Assembly: GCA_945860135.1 (NCBI GenBank)
Contig: CAMAPK010000009.1
Location: forward strand, 1-64,000
Reading direction: 5' to 3'
DNA length: 64,000 bases
Source of the DNA: Nitrosovibrio sp. Nv4
Lineage (GTDB): Bacteria; Pseudomonadota; Gammaproteobacteria; Burkholderiales; Nitrosomonadaceae
Shown here one piece after another: positions 26,091 through 34,006 of this stretch; within the stretch, counting starts at the first letter, position 1; each line of letters begins with the position of its first letter. The notes beneath the pieces were generated by a model. That model had not been told where the DNA came from, did not search any database, and was given only the letters and a program-made list of their open reading frames with translations. The position numbers were made by a program, and so were the translations under genes.

Positions 26091-27098
26091 ATGGCAACAA
26101 TCACAAAAACCCCTTCTAATACTTTCAAAGTCTTAATCAGGAAAGCCGGGCTTCCCCCTCAAATCAAGACATTCAAGAGCAAGCCAAATGCAGAAAAGTG
26201 GGCAAGGCTTATTGAATCTGAAATGGATAGGGGGGTATTCATTAATAGGCAAGAAGCCGACAGGATTACAGTCGGTGAATTAATAGATCGTTATATCCAA
26301 GAAGTTACACCATTAAAACGATCAGCCAAGAATGATAAGCAGCGTCTTCTTTTCCTTAAAAGAACCTTTGGTCATTTCATTGTTAGCCAATTACAAAGTA
26401 AACATATTGCCGCCTACCGCGACAAGCGACTGGCTGATGGAAAACAGGGAACAACGGTTCTCAAGGAGATAGGGGCTATTGCCCATCTTCTAGATGTATC
26501 AATCAAAGATTGGGGGATTCCGTTAGTTAGTAATCCAGCATCTTTGGTAAGAAAGCCCAAGCAATCAAGGGGAAGGGATAGACGCCTTGCTGATGCCGAA
26601 GAGTTAACATTAATCGAAGCAGCAAGGAACAGCAGATCATTTCTACTTGTCCCAATAATTACATTAGCAATCGAAACCGCAATGCGCTTAGGAGAACTGC
26701 TTGCCCTTGAATGGGGAAATATTGATTTGAAAAACCAGACTGCCTTGTTGCCATTGACGAAGAATGGCGAAGCTAGGACTGTTCCCCTAACAAAGCGGGC
26801 TGTGGATGCCCTTCAATCTATACCCCGCCAGTTAAATAACCCTAGGGTCTTCTGGACATGGGTGCGACCAGATAGTTTTGAGAATACATGGCGCAGGATG
26901 TTAGACCAAACGGATATACAAGACCTAAGATTTCATGATTTGCGCCATGAGGCTTGTTCTCGGTTGTTTGAACACGGCTTCAATATTATGGAAGTAGCCC
27001 ACATCAGCGGTCATAAGACGCTACAGCAATTAAAAAAGTATACGCACCTTAAAGCGGCTGACCTTGTATTGAAAATGAATGCTGATAGTCGGTCATAA
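26091..27098 (+). CDS. int: Tyrosine recombinase, integrase of element 2
   Basis: 335 residues from the ATG at 26091, chosen for GAGG six bases upstream over an in-frame ATG at 26079. Catalytic signatures are ETAMRLGELLALEW (Arg I), HDLRHEACSRLFE, GHKTLQQLKKYTHL with the Tyr nucleophile, and a central core-binding domain starting TVGELIDRYIQEV. The N-terminal FKVLIRKAGLPPQIKTFKS is similar in plan to the element 1 integrase but the two are clearly different proteins. It lies directly inside the left attachment site and reads into the element. Confidence 0.95.
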   Translation: MATITKTPSNTFKVLIRKAGLPPQIKTFKSKPNAEKWARLIESEMDRGVFINRQEADRITVGELIDRYIQEVTPLKRSAKNDKQRLLFLKRTFGHFIVSQLQSKHIAAYRDKRLADGKQGTTVLKEIGAIAHLLDVSIKDWGIPLVSNPASLVRKPKQSRGRDRRLADAEELTLIEAARNSRSFLLVPIITLAIETAMRLGELLALEWGNIDLKNQTALLPLTKNGEARTVPLTKRAVDALQSIPRQLNNPRVFWTWVRPDSFENTWRRMLDQTDIQDLRFHDLRHEACSRLFEHGFNIMEVAHISGHKTLQQLKKYTHLKAADLVLKMNADSRS

Positions 27099-27294
27099 AG
27101 AAGGCGCAATGGAACGAAGCACTCATTATCACTGTCTGACTAGTGGTGAAACATAAGTAGCATGAGCTTTTCGATGGTTATTACGCATATCCCTCAGTAA
27201 ATATACATCGTTGTGATTGCTGCTCTTCCAGTTACCAATATCTTTATGACATGTGGAATGTATGGGATTCAAAAAAGAAAAAGGAACCTGTGCC

Positions 27295-27570
27295 ATGCTA
27301 AAAATCATTACGGCAGCAGCAACAATTATTCTTTCATGTGCTTATGCTAATGCCCAAACAACTCAATGTTATAAAACTTTAAACGGGGGAGAGATTTGCA
27401 GAAATATTGAAACAGGACAAACCACGCAGTCATATGTGGATACTGGGGGTAATCGTACAATTAGGACGGTGATACCCCCTAATCAATATGGATCTGACCC
27501 ACCAAAAGCCCCGCCAATTATTAATTATGGATGTTTATTGTCATTAGGATGTATTGATACGAGTAAATAG
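27295..27570 (+). CDS. Small exported protein, unknown
   Basis: 91 residues from the ATG at 27295 (AAGGAA upstream; a longer frame from 27253 has no good signal). The signal peptide MLKIITAAATIILSCAYANA is clear. The mature part has four Cys residues and motifs TTQCYKTLNGGEICRN and YGCLLSLGCI, suggesting disulfides in the envelope. No family recognised. Between element 2 integrase and the Sel1 gene, so probably element cargo. Confidence 0.65.
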   Translation: MLKIITAAATIILSCAYANAQTTQCYKTLNGGEICRNIETGQTTQSYVDTGGNRTIRTVIPPNQYGSDPPKAPPIINYGCLLSLGCIDTSK

Positions 27571-27632
27571 TGAATACTCTAATCATCGGATGATTAGTAT
27601 GTTTCATGACTAGAGCACCCTCGGAGATACTC

Positions 27633-28523
27633 ATGATTTATAGGGCGAAACACGACATCATGCACCACAACACAATCATGACTTTCCGGTACTGGATCAT
27701 TGCTGCCTGCTTGTGTTACATACTTGGTGTAGGCGCTGCAACCGCAACCCCCATCGAAAAAGCAGCAGCAGCATACGATAAAGGTAACTACGCGCAGACT
27801 ATTAAGATATTGAAGCCGTTAGCTGTTCAGGGAAATGCAAATGCACAATATTTCCTTGGTTCTATGTATGAAAATGGCCAAGGCGTAACCCAAGATTATC
27901 GTGAGGCTGTGAAGTGGTATCGCCAATCTGCGATGCAGGGGGATGTAAATGGGCAACTTGCTCTTGGTGCGATGTACCGCAATGGCATAGGCGTAACTAA
28001 AGATCATCAGGAAGCCTTGAAGTGGTATCGCCTAGCTGCGGAGCAAGAAGTTGAGCCTGCCAAGGAAGCCTTGAAGCATTCTGATATGGTTGCAGCGGCG
28101 CAGAACCTCGCTACTGCACAAACACAATCCAAGCAACCTCAGCGCTTGGCTAGCAACGGAACAAAAATCAAGGCTGAATGGGTTCCTATTGATACCGGCA
28201 ATAATGGGGCATTTACCGGCTACGCTGATCTTTCAACTATTCGCAAAACTGGCAACAAAGTTAAGATGTCTAATTTATGGGACTATAAAAACGTGCAAGA
28301 GATCTCTGGAAGCAAGTATTTATCTATGGAAGAGGAGTGGGAGTACGACTGCAAACAAGATCAGATGAAACTGCTTAATTTCTCATGGTTCAGAGATAGC
28401 ATGGGGAAGGGGAATGCGTGGGCTATTTCTTTTGATAGCAGTCCCAGCGAATGGCGGCGAGTAATGCCTAATGGCATGGGGGAAAGTCTATTGCGAGTGG
28501 CTTGTGGAGATAAGCAATTGTGA
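27633..28523 (+). CDS. Sel1-repeat protein with surface-adhesin-E-like C-terminus
   Basis: About 296 residues. A signal peptide (RYWIIAACLCYILGVGAATA) precedes two Sel1-type repeats, each of the form YFLGSMYENGQGV..DYREAVKWYRQSA (about 60-130). The C-terminal ~110 residues (EWVPIDTG...YADLSTIRKTGNKVKMSNLWDY...EEEWEYDC) resemble the surface-adhesin protein E domain. The ATG at 27633 follows GGAG; an ATG at 27678 directly before the signal core is an alternative. It is likely exported and could mediate protein contacts in the envelope. Role in the element is unknown. Confidence 0.7.
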   Translation: MIYRAKHDIMHHNTIMTFRYWIIAACLCYILGVGAATATPIEKAAAAYDKGNYAQTIKILKPLAVQGNANAQYFLGSMYENGQGVTQDYREAVKWYRQSAMQGDVNGQLALGAMYRNGIGVTKDHQEALKWYRLAAEQEVEPAKEALKHSDMVAAAQNLATAQTQSKQPQRLASNGTKIKAEWVPIDTGNNGAFTGYADLSTIRKTGNKVKMSNLWDYKNVQEISGSKYLSMEEEWEYDCKQDQMKLLNFSWFRDSMGKGNAWAISFDSSPSEWRRVMPNGMGESLLRVACGDKQL

Positions 28524-28557
28524 TACTAAAGACGAGATTTCCATAGAAAGGAATGCT

Positions 28558-30009
28558 ATGCCAATAATGGTTACTGTGGAAGAGGCCAAATTAATTAAAG
28601 CAAAAGCATTAAATAATTCTGGATTATTTGATGTTCATCGATGGTCAAAATATGAAGAAATTAATCATGTCGTCAATGCCATCTTTAATGAAATCAAAGA
28701 ACTTCGCCAGTCCAAAAAAATACGAATCCGCGAGCCAGCGAAAGTTAAAAGGCATCTGAAGGTTGTAATCATAGACCTTTGGGTTGCAAATAAATTGGCA
28801 CTGAATCCATATCGGGCTATTTCGAAGAATAAAAACAACTATAAACAAAAAGAAAGCAGGTATCGAAAGATTTTCCTGAAATATGATTATCTGATACCTG
28901 TTATTAACGATTTAAAAAAGCTTGATTACCTGGAGGAGAGCGTTGGTTATCGAGATCGGCTGACTGGTAAAGGTAAGATGACCAGAATCAAGGCTACAGA
29001 CAAACTCATTGATAAAATATTGTCCCCCGAATATAGGGTCGATGTCATTGTTGCTGCCAAAGGGCAAATCTCCATCGTTAGTGATGATGGAGAGGAAGAG
29101 TCTATCTTTCTACGAGACCAAGATGGTGAGGATGTCGAATATACAGATACTGATGAGACAAACCTGATGCGAGAGAACTTGCGAATAATTAATAGCAAGC
29201 TAATTGGTACAAGAATTACACTGGAAATTACTAATGAGCAATTTGAGGAACTAGAAGCACAAGTCTCTTCCGAATCAAATCGTAAAATTAGAATAATCGA
29301 CTTCACGAAAAATAAGCTTCACCGAGTATTTAACAATTCGTTTGAATTGGGTGGCCGTTTTTATGGTGCATGGTGGCAGAACATTCCAAGAGACTACCGG
29401 AAATACATTGAAATTAATTACAAGCCCACTGTAGAGATTGATTACTCAGGCCATCACATCAGGATACTTTATGCTGGGGAAGACATAAAACCACCTGACG
29501 ACCCCTATGACCTTGAGGAATTTGAGAGGGATGACCAAAAGAAGGCATTGCTGATAATTTTGAATGCTCTGAATAAAACCAGTGCTATTAAAGCAATACA
29601 AAAAGAGGGAATTAGCGAAGCAGGGGGGTTAATTGATTCACTGGAATTAAGGCATGGCCCTATCAATAAATACTTTTATACGGGTGAAGGCTTAAGACTA
29701 CAGTATGCAGACTCATTGGTTGCTGAACAAGTAATGCAAACTATGCTTGAACATGGAGCTACTGTTCTTCCTGTGCATGACAGCTTTATTGTCAGAAACT
29801 CGTATGAACAGGAACTGGAAGAAGTAATGACACAAACATTTGAAAGTATATTTGGGAAATCAGCGAAGACTAAACCGAAAGTAACGGTACTTGAAGAGAT
29901 AGCAAAGAAAGCAGGGGAAACAGAAGAAATACAATTTGTAACTGATGATCTTGAACAACTATTTAATGAATTAAATTATAGTAAAGTAAGGGGTATATGG
30001 GGGGGCTAG
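28558..30009 (+). CDS. Putative single-subunit (family A-like) polymerase palm protein
   Basis: 483 residues from the ATG at 28558 (AAAGGA upstream). Three motifs line up in the order seen in family A DNA polymerases and T7-like RNA polymerases. A motif A-like TVEIDYSGHHIRILY has Asp295. A motif B-like RDDQKKALLIILNA has Arg324 and Lys328. A motif C-like VLPVHDSFIV has His407-Asp408. A conserved GGRFYGAWWQNIPRDYRKYI precedes motif A. The N-terminal ~250 residues carry no exonuclease motifs and include an acidic stretch. At this size it would be much smaller than PolA. Polymerase, primase or RNA-synthesis activity is inference from motif order alone. Confidence 0.55.
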   Translation: MPIMVTVEEAKLIKAKALNNSGLFDVHRWSKYEEINHVVNAIFNEIKELRQSKKIRIREPAKVKRHLKVVIIDLWVANKLALNPYRAISKNKNNYKQKESRYRKIFLKYDYLIPVINDLKKLDYLEESVGYRDRLTGKGKMTRIKATDKLIDKILSPEYRVDVIVAAKGQISIVSDDGEEESIFLRDQDGEDVEYTDTDETNLMRENLRIINSKLIGTRITLEITNEQFEELEAQVSSESNRKIRIIDFTKNKLHRVFNNSFELGGRFYGAWWQNIPRDYRKYIEINYKPTVEIDYSGHHIRILYAGEDIKPPDDPYDLEEFERDDQKKALLIILNALNKTSAIKAIQKEGISEAGGLIDSLELRHGPINKYFYTGEGLRLQYADSLVAEQVMQTMLEHGATVLPVHDSFIVRNSYEQELEEVMTQTFESIFGKSAKTKPKVTVLEEIAKKAGETEEIQFVTDDLEQLFNELNYSKVRGIWGG

Positions 30010-30081
30010 ATCCCCCCCCTAAACCTATAACCTGTTCATTACTAATCCGTCTAATGCAACTAAATGATTATAATGAATTAA

Positions 30082-30285
30082 TTAGGGGGTTGCGCGTAGC
30101 TTTATAGTCTGAGACGTACAATCTGCTGTTGAAATAGTACCCATGAAGGCGTTCATCTTCGCCGTACATTTTTCGATATTAAGTCCGTTATTTCCATCAC
30201 TTGAAATGTTTGTGACATATGGACCGGCTGTCGTGCATGCTGAGAGCATAATAACGACTGTGCTAAGAATTATGGCGCGGAACAT
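30082..30285 (-). CDS. Small lipoprotein, unknown
   Basis: 67 residues with a lipoprotein signal: MFRAIILSTVVIMLSACTT, lipobox LSAC, Cys17 as lipid site. The mature 50 residues contain two more Cys (EKCTAKM and TADCTSQ). No family recognised. It lies on the opposite strand between the polymerase-like gene and the Rap1a-like gene in element 2. Confidence 0.7.
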   Translation of the reverse strand: MFRAIILSTVVIMLSACTTAGPYVTNISSDGNNGLNIEKCTAKMNAFMGTISTADCTSQTIKLRATP

Positions 30286-30418
30286 GTGGCTTTTCTCCCA
30301 TGTAGTTTATTAATATCGGCTAGTCGCTAGATATAGACAATGAAAACATCATACAGCAATATGAGTCCATTAAACTGATCTTCTTAATCAATGAGTATTC
30401 TAGGTATAAAGTGATAAT

Positions 30419-30838
30419 ATGCAGTTGAAGAAACTTCTTGTTCTAATTGTTGCTATATCCTTATTTTTACCTCTACTAGATGCTAACGCACAGTCTGATG
30501 TGAAGTCTGGTAATAGTTGGATGGTTTTTTGTGAAAAATATGGCACAGATCCTGTGATAGATCGAATGTGTGTGCTTTATACAGAGGGGGTTGCTGATGG
30601 GTTGCAGTATGGTAGTGCTTCCATCAATTACCGCGACAAATCCTCTGTGGATCCAATCTTTTGCGCATCACCAAGCCATACAAGAAAACAACATGTGCTA
30701 ATAGTAAAGAGATTCGTGGAAGAGAATCCAGAATTTCTTAACCTACCTGCGCCCCTCTTGATTATCAAGGCTCTGTCCAGAGCATTTCCACCCCCCTGCG
30801 ATTCCTATTTGCGTATTCCACGGTCACCCAGCCACTGA
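30419..30838 (+). CDS. Rap1a/Tai-family-like exported protein
   Basis: 139 residues with signal peptide (LLVLIVAISLFLPLLDANA). The mature part has the Cys pattern and layout of the Rap1a immunity family: WMVFCEK..RMCVLYTEGVADGL, FCASPSHTRKQHVLIVKRFV, and a C-terminal ALSRAFPPPC. Rap1a proteins neutralise type VI secretion effectors, but many family members have other or unknown roles, and no toxin gene is adjacent. Last gene of element 2. Confidence 0.7.
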   Translation: MQLKKLLVLIVAISLFLPLLDANAQSDVKSGNSWMVFCEKYGTDPVIDRMCVLYTEGVADGLQYGSASINYRDKSSVDPIFCASPSHTRKQHVLIVKRFVEENPEFLNLPAPLLIIKALSRAFPPPCDSYLRIPRSPSH

Positions 30839-31076
30839 TTCCAGCCTGACCCGGTGGGATACTCGTGGAATAGGTATATATATAATCCCTTCAATCAGTT
30901 AAATCGACTGTACATAATCGTAGTGCGTTTAATGGACTATTTAAAGAGCTGGCTCATTCTTAAAAAGGACATTTAGCGAATATTGAGAATTTCTGTTAGA
31001 TTTTACTTAGCTGCTATGCAATATAGCGAAAGATGAGGGTGCCCCCCTTATACACTCTCATTCATATCGAATATTC

Positions 31077-31096
31077 TTCGGTACAAATTCGGTACA
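31077..31096. promoter_or_regulatory. Right arm-type site pair of element 2
   Basis: TTCGGTACA at 31077-31085 and 31088-31096, start-to-start 11 bases, matching the left-end pair at 26052-26071 in sequence and spacing. Confidence 0.65.
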
Positions 31097-31121
31097 ATTA
31101 CGACCTTGTTTTCATAGAAAA

Positions 31122-31193
31122 GGATAGAGCAACAAACCCATGAATAGGCTATATTCATGAGGTTACCGATAGGGTTTCCGTTAGGAAAGCCGT
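31122..31193. other. Structured sequence ahead of the right core
   Basis: GGATAGAGCAAC (31122-31133) equals 12 bases of the host tRNA 5' half. Then AAACCC (31134 on) can pair with GGGTTT near 31172, enclosing the hairpin ATGAATA/TATTCAT, and GGTTTCC-GTTA-GGAAAGCC forms another stem. Could be attachment-site structure or a decayed tRNA-derived sequence. Confidence 0.35.
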
Positions 31194-31238
31194 CTCCTAA
31201 GGGGTAGGTCACACGTTCGATTCGTGTTCAGGGCGCCA
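31194..31238 (+). pseudogene. 3' half of tRNA-Arg(CCU), chromosomal right border
   Basis: CTCCTAAG followed by a 3' half identical to the copy at 25970-26006, ending GGGCGCCA. As the outermost copy, followed by chromosome, it is the likely original partner of the 5' half at 15200-15238, now 16 kb away. Confidence 0.88.
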
Positions 31239-31437
31239 TAAATACAATGAGTTACAAGAAGTCTTGTTGCCCAGAAAGGGTTAGGCAGAAATCCTGACTT
31301 GCATGTTGCTACTCCTCTAAAAGGAACAAAAGCCCCCGCATAACCAGGCAAAGATTCTGAGTAATATCATTAATATAGAAACACATGCGGCCATATATCC
31401 GTTATATTAATCATTACCCATTCATAAGGAGCTTCTG

Positions 31438-31905
31438 ATGTCTCGTAAATATTTCCTTCTCCTGGTCTCGGCTCTGCTAATGACTACTTCCCACGTCTAC
31501 GCGGAGGAAGACAGCAGAACCCCAGTGGAGGAATTCCGATACATAACTAAGTGGAGCCTCACTTTATGCCAGGCCAAGGCCAAGAGCTCATTTCACAAGG
31601 TCGAGATGGCTGAGTTCACCGGCCGGCCTTTCACTTATCAAGAAGCCGACTTGGAAATTTCCGCATGTCTGAAGGAAGAAAGAGCTGAGGTGAAAAAGCT
31701 CTTTCCAAAAGCGCTTGCGCAGGTTGCGAAGAAACCAGCTGCAGCGAAACTTCTGAAAGAATACTATGCTGTTTGGCTTACAGCATTAGATGATATCCCG
31801 TTGGGCGCAAGCGAACTCATGACTGCTTACTACAAGAGGCAAAATGAGGCATCTCGCATAGCAACTGATGCGTGGTACCGATTCGAGATTGAAGCTGATA
31901 ATTAA
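31438..31905 (+). CDS. Exported protein, unknown
   Basis: 155 residues with a clear signal peptide (KYFLLLVSALLMTTSHVYA, cleavage before EEDS). The mature protein is helical and charged with two Cys residues (LTLCQAK and ISACLKE) that may form a disulfide. AAGGAG lies 7 bases ahead of the ATG. I do not recognise a family. It is just outside the right attachment core, so it is either chromosomal or part of an older insertion. Confidence 0.7.
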   Translation: MSRKYFLLLVSALLMTTSHVYAEEDSRTPVEEFRYITKWSLTLCQAKAKSSFHKVEMAEFTGRPFTYQEADLEISACLKEERAEVKKLFPKALAQVAKKPAAAKLLKEYYAVWLTALDDIPLGASELMTAYYKRQNEASRIATDAWYRFEIEADN

Positions 31906-32157
31906 GCCATAACATCGCGTTCAACTGGGTCTGCACAAAAGCCATGCAAATTGGTGAATTCAGCTGGGATTGGGCGTGATCGTCCGTAGAAAACCGACAA
32001 TGCATCGCCTGCGATACTGAACCATCGAGTGACGTGTGCGCGTAAAAAAAGACCACGCAATCATATCGCCACACACCATGCGCAGCGGATGTTTCATCCC
32101 GATGAGGGTGCGCGCAGAAGATGACGTCGCAGATTGCTACCTCTTGATCTCCCCGTA

Positions 32158-32646
32158 CTATTCCGGCTTCTTAGTGGCAGACGCGCACGCCTGCAGACTC
32201 TCCCACGCGATGCGCCCCTCGTATTTATTTCCCTTCAGCGTGGCGAGCACGGTGGTGTCGTCGGTTCGCTTCAGCAGCAGGGTGAACGCATACCTCGGCC
32301 CGGTGTACGCGTCCGGCACATAGGCGCGAATCACCGGTCGGGGCGCCGAAGAATCGAACACGCCGTCAGGGTTCAGCGGCGAGACGCGCGCATACATTTC
32401 CGGTATCTGGTGCAGCGCATGGGCGTAAATTTCCGATGCTGCGATGTCCGGATATTCCCACATTTTGTATTGCAGGCTGCTGATGACCCAGCGGTTGTCG
32501 GCTTGCAGCCGGTCGACCACGCAGCGCGCCAGGCTGGCGTGATCTCCCGGGATCTTGCCGTCATAAAGTTGTGGCTTGTCTTTGACGCTGCCGATGCTCG
32601 CGCACCCGGTCAGCAGCATGGCAATGAGCACAACAGATTTTTTCAT
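32158..32646 (-). CDS. Outer-membrane-type lipoprotein, unknown
   Basis: 162 residues from the ATG at 32646. Lipoprotein signal MKKSVVLIAMLLTGCASIG, lipobox LTGC. The mature part contains DHASLARCVVDRLQADNRW and YTGPRYAFTLLLKRTDDTTVLATL, giving a compact alpha/beta pattern seen in small betaproteobacterial lipoproteins, but I cannot name the family. The interval 31906-32157 before it holds no clear gene. Confidence 0.75.
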   Translation of the reverse strand: MKKSVVLIAMLLTGCASIGSVKDKPQLYDGKIPGDHASLARCVVDRLQADNRWVISSLQYKMWEYPDIAASEIYAHALHQIPEMYARVSPLNPDGVFDSSAPRPVIRAYVPDAYTGPRYAFTLLLKRTDDTTVLATLKGNKYEGRIAWESLQACASATKKPE

Positions 32647-32730
32647 GAGCTGTTTCCCCTTCAAGAAATTCACGCAAATTCCGCGTAACTCCAATTCCAG
32701 ATAGAAACACTATTAATTGCTCTCCACCAA

Positions 32731-32788
32731 CCGTTCGCCCTGAGCTTGTCGAAGGGTACGGGTGGTTCGACAGGCTCACCACGAACGG
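32731..32788. repeat. Dispersed palindromic repeat, copy 3 (short loop)
   Basis: CCGTTCGCCCTGAGCTTGTC at one end and CACCACGAACGG at the other match the stems of the copies at 8292 and 13272, with the inner loop reduced. It lies in the divergent gap between the lipoprotein gene and the spermidine-synthase-like gene. Confidence 0.85.
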
Positions 32789-32935
32789 GTTAGATTGTTG
32801 GTGTTTTATGTGGAATTGGAATAACTCGGTCAATACGATAACTATGGACTTGGCGTGGTGTATTGTAAAGAAGCAATCGGCTGGTTGCGCAGGCCAGCTA
32901 CAATGGCGGGCATAACCTTTTTCAGATTCCGACCG

Positions 32936-33715
32936 ATGCCCCGATTTTCCAGATGGCGTACCCAGCAGCGCGAATCCGGCGTTGAGCTGAGCGAACAGAA
33001 TGGGGTGCGTGCGCTGCATCTGGGCAGCAGCATGATACAAAGCGCCATGCGGCTGACTGCGCCTAACGATCTGGAGCTGGCCTACACCCGCTGCATGATG
33101 GGCTTTCTGCTGTTTCATCCCTGCCCGGCAAATATTCTGATGATCGGTCTGGGTGGCGGTTCGCTGGCGAAGTTCGTGCATCACCGCATGCCGCAGACAA
33201 AAACCACTGTGATTGAAATCAATCCGCAGATTGCCGTGACCGCGCGCAATTATTTTTCCCTGCCCGCCGATGACGAGCGCCTGCAAGTGGTGATCGCGGA
33301 AGGTGGCGACTATGTCGCCAGCCATCCTGCCAGCGCGGATGTGCTGATGATCGATGGTTTCGACGACGGTTGCCAGGTGGCCACGCTCTGCAGCCAGGAT
33401 TTCTACAACCGCGCGCGTGAGGCGCTGAGCAGAAACGGTGTGCTGGTGGTCAATCTGCTCAGCAGAGACAAGGGCCACGATGAATACATGCGGCGCATCC
33501 AGCACAGTTTCGACGGCCACGTGGTGACGCTGTTGACGGAGGTGCGCGGCAATCAGATCGTGTTCGCGCTCAAGCACAGCCCCGGCAAGCTGGCGTGGGA
33601 AGAGTTGAGGCAGCGTGCGGAAAAACTCGAAAGCGAGCTTGCCCTGCCGTTCTCCAAGTTCATCATGGGATTACGCAAACACAACCCGCATGGCGGCGGG
33701 TATCTGGAAATCTGA
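32936..33715 (+). CDS. Spermidine synthase-like protein
   Basis: About 259 residues with a SAM-binding Rossmann fold of the polyamine synthase group: ILMIGLGGGSLAKFVHHRMP (motif I), TTVIEINPQIAVTARNYF, and a VLMIDGFDDG segment. True spermidine synthases have a catalytic D-S-x-D-P-x-G-P motif; here it is replaced by DGFDDG, so aminopropyl transfer is doubtful and the substrate is open. Start placed at the ATG at 32936 (MPRFSRW); ATGs at 32855 and 32903 are possible. Probably with its own promoter. Confidence 0.75.
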   Translation: MPRFSRWRTQQRESGVELSEQNGVRALHLGSSMIQSAMRLTAPNDLELAYTRCMMGFLLFHPCPANILMIGLGGGSLAKFVHHRMPQTKTTVIEINPQIAVTARNYFSLPADDERLQVVIAEGGDYVASHPASADVLMIDGFDDGCQVATLCSQDFYNRAREALSRNGVLVVNLLSRDKGHDEYMRRIQHSFDGHVVTLLTEVRGNQIVFALKHSPGKLAWEELRQRAEKLESELALPFSKFIMGLRKHNPHGGGYLEI

Positions 33716-33811
33716 TCGGGTTCGTTGTCCTGTTCGAACCATCCACCTGATGCGACGGCTGTCTGGTTATGGTAAAGTCCCGGCCTGTCGTCAAGAAGGG
33801 TAAAGTAAACC

Positions 33812-34000
33812 ATGGAACTGTACGAATCCGATCACACTAAATTCATGCGCGAATTATTTGCGAAGAATCCGCAACTGGCCGAACAGCAGAAAGAAGCGCG
33901 CGCTATCTGGTGGGACAAGAAGCTGGACAAGGATGAACGCAAGCGCTTCGAGGAAGCGAAAGTGCCGCAGACAGGTTACGTTTATTTCGCCCAGAAATAG
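33812..34000 (+). CDS. DUF3460 family protein
   Basis: 62 residues, highly charged, matching the small betaproteobacterial DUF3460 family: MELYESDHTKFMRELF, the RAIWWDKKLD motif and a C-terminal VPQTGYVYF. Role unknown. It is a good lineage marker for betaproteobacteria. It converges with the thiolase gene, 6 bases apart. Confidence 0.88.
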   Translation: MELYESDHTKFMRELFAKNPQLAEQQKEARAIWWDKKLDKDERKRFEEAKVPQTGYVYFAQK

Positions 34001-34006
34001 CGTCTG

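Larger units (their letters stand above)
25962..31201. mobile_element. Integrative element 2 in tRNA-Arg(CCU)
   Basis: Bounded by CTCCTAAG at 25962-25969 and 31194-31201, about 5.2 kb. Carries a tyrosine integrase at the left, small exported proteins, a Sel1/adhesin-E-like protein, a polymerase-like protein, a small lipoprotein and a Rap1a-like protein. Matching pairs of 9-bp sites lie near both ends. It has no relaxase or transfer genes. It is AT-rich relative to the chromosome. Confidence 0.82.
30839..31437. other. Right attachment region of element 2 and following chromosome
   Basis: No gene is seen. It contains the right arm-site pair (31077-31096), a folded stretch with an echo of the tRNA 5' half (31122-31193), the core and chromosomal 3' half of tRNA-Arg (31194-31238), and a ~43-base block resembling the one after 26006. 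The ribosome site AAGGAG for the next gene lies at the end. Confidence 0.7.
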
